From a virus: a DNA stretch of 22,207 nucleotides. The position numbers and the translations under genes were made by a program. Location of the stretch: positions 1 to 22,207 of IMG/VR virus record IMGVR_UViG_3300035157_000148; one strand, written 5' to 3'. The notes under the pieces are model-generated. The model saw only the letters and a list, made by a program, of their open reading frames with translations. It did no database searches and had not been told where the DNA came from. Positions 22,162-22,207 of this stretch are shown here, in pieces. Position 1 is the stretch's first letter; each line of letters starts with the position of its first letter.

Positions 22162-22207
22162 ATGAAATTATTGGTAAGAACAGATGAGTATTATGGGGGG
22201 TCTGCAA
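22162..22207 (+). CDS. Partial CDS at right edge
   Basis: Only 15 codons are visible (MKLLVRTDEYYGGSA). AGGAG, overlapping the stop of the chaperone gene, sits 6 bases before the ATG, which supports a real start. The gene continues the late cluster. Too little is seen for a function. A run of six G residues (22195-22200) encodes the Gly-Gly. Confidence 0.6.
   Translation, partial: MKLLVRTDEYYGGSA

Noticed and set aside
17528-22207. Diversity-generating retroelement acting on the fibre
   Set aside because: No template repeat matching the fibre C-terminus and no reverse transcriptase are visible in the window. Sequence beyond the right edge could change this.
1-22207. tRNA genes, CRISPR arrays, insertion sequences, integrase or attachment sites
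   Set aside because: No cloverleaf, regularly spaced repeats, transposase or integrase motifs were seen in either strand by eye; a tRNA scan would settle the first.

Overview
The window is a piece of an AT-rich, tailed double-stranded DNA phage genome: about 21 kb of a virion (late) gene cluster read left to right, plus the edge of a leftward module. Everything recognisable is phage morphogenesis. The set is a large terminase, a P22-like portal, a scaffold, an SU10/DUF5309-type major capsid protein, an SU10-type adaptor, a P22 gp10-like nozzle, a row of putative ejection proteins, a 1,444-residue tail fibre and a fibre chaperone. There is no tape measure, tail tube or sheath gene, so the virion is most likely a short-tailed podovirus. 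The AT-richness, short spacers and protein style recall phages from marine metagenomes, and an AT-rich proteobacterial host is plausible. No host-specific gene is visible, so the host is inference.

Layout. 1-208: two overlapping leftward genes, the second running off the left edge. 209-374: a divergent promoter region whose two promoter-leader units resemble each other in inverted orientation. 375-779: a rightward gene for an acidic protein, closed by a clear intrinsic terminator (802-828). 848-877: a good sigma70-like promoter that starts the late cluster. 915-1301: a probable small terminase. 1302-1593: an unusual 292-base gap with C-tracts, repeated A-tracts, a promoter candidate and a hairpin, a possible packaging-site or regulatory region. 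1594-5491: large terminase, three small genes and the portal. 5491-8213: a repeat-bearing virion-type protein and a small helical protein. 8245-10247: scaffold and major capsid protein, followed by a G/C-tract hairpin. 10296-13022: head-completion and neck genes. 13000-17518: a GNAT-like protein and three putative internal or ejection proteins. 17528-22152: tail fibre and fibre chaperone. 22162 to the end: the start of another gene.

How it fits together. The small and large terminases and the portal package DNA into a capsid built on the scaffold. The adaptor and nozzle close the neck, the hydrophobic Ala/Gly-rich proteins are candidates for ejection with the DNA, and the fibre with its chaperone gives receptor binding. 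Genes are tightly coupled: many join by a one-base stop/start overlap (TAATG) or by a stop codon lying inside the next ribosome binding site (TAGGAG). Only three non-coding stretches exceed 100 bases, and all carry regulatory-looking structure. I saw no tRNA, CRISPR array, insertion sequence, integrase or reverse transcriptase.
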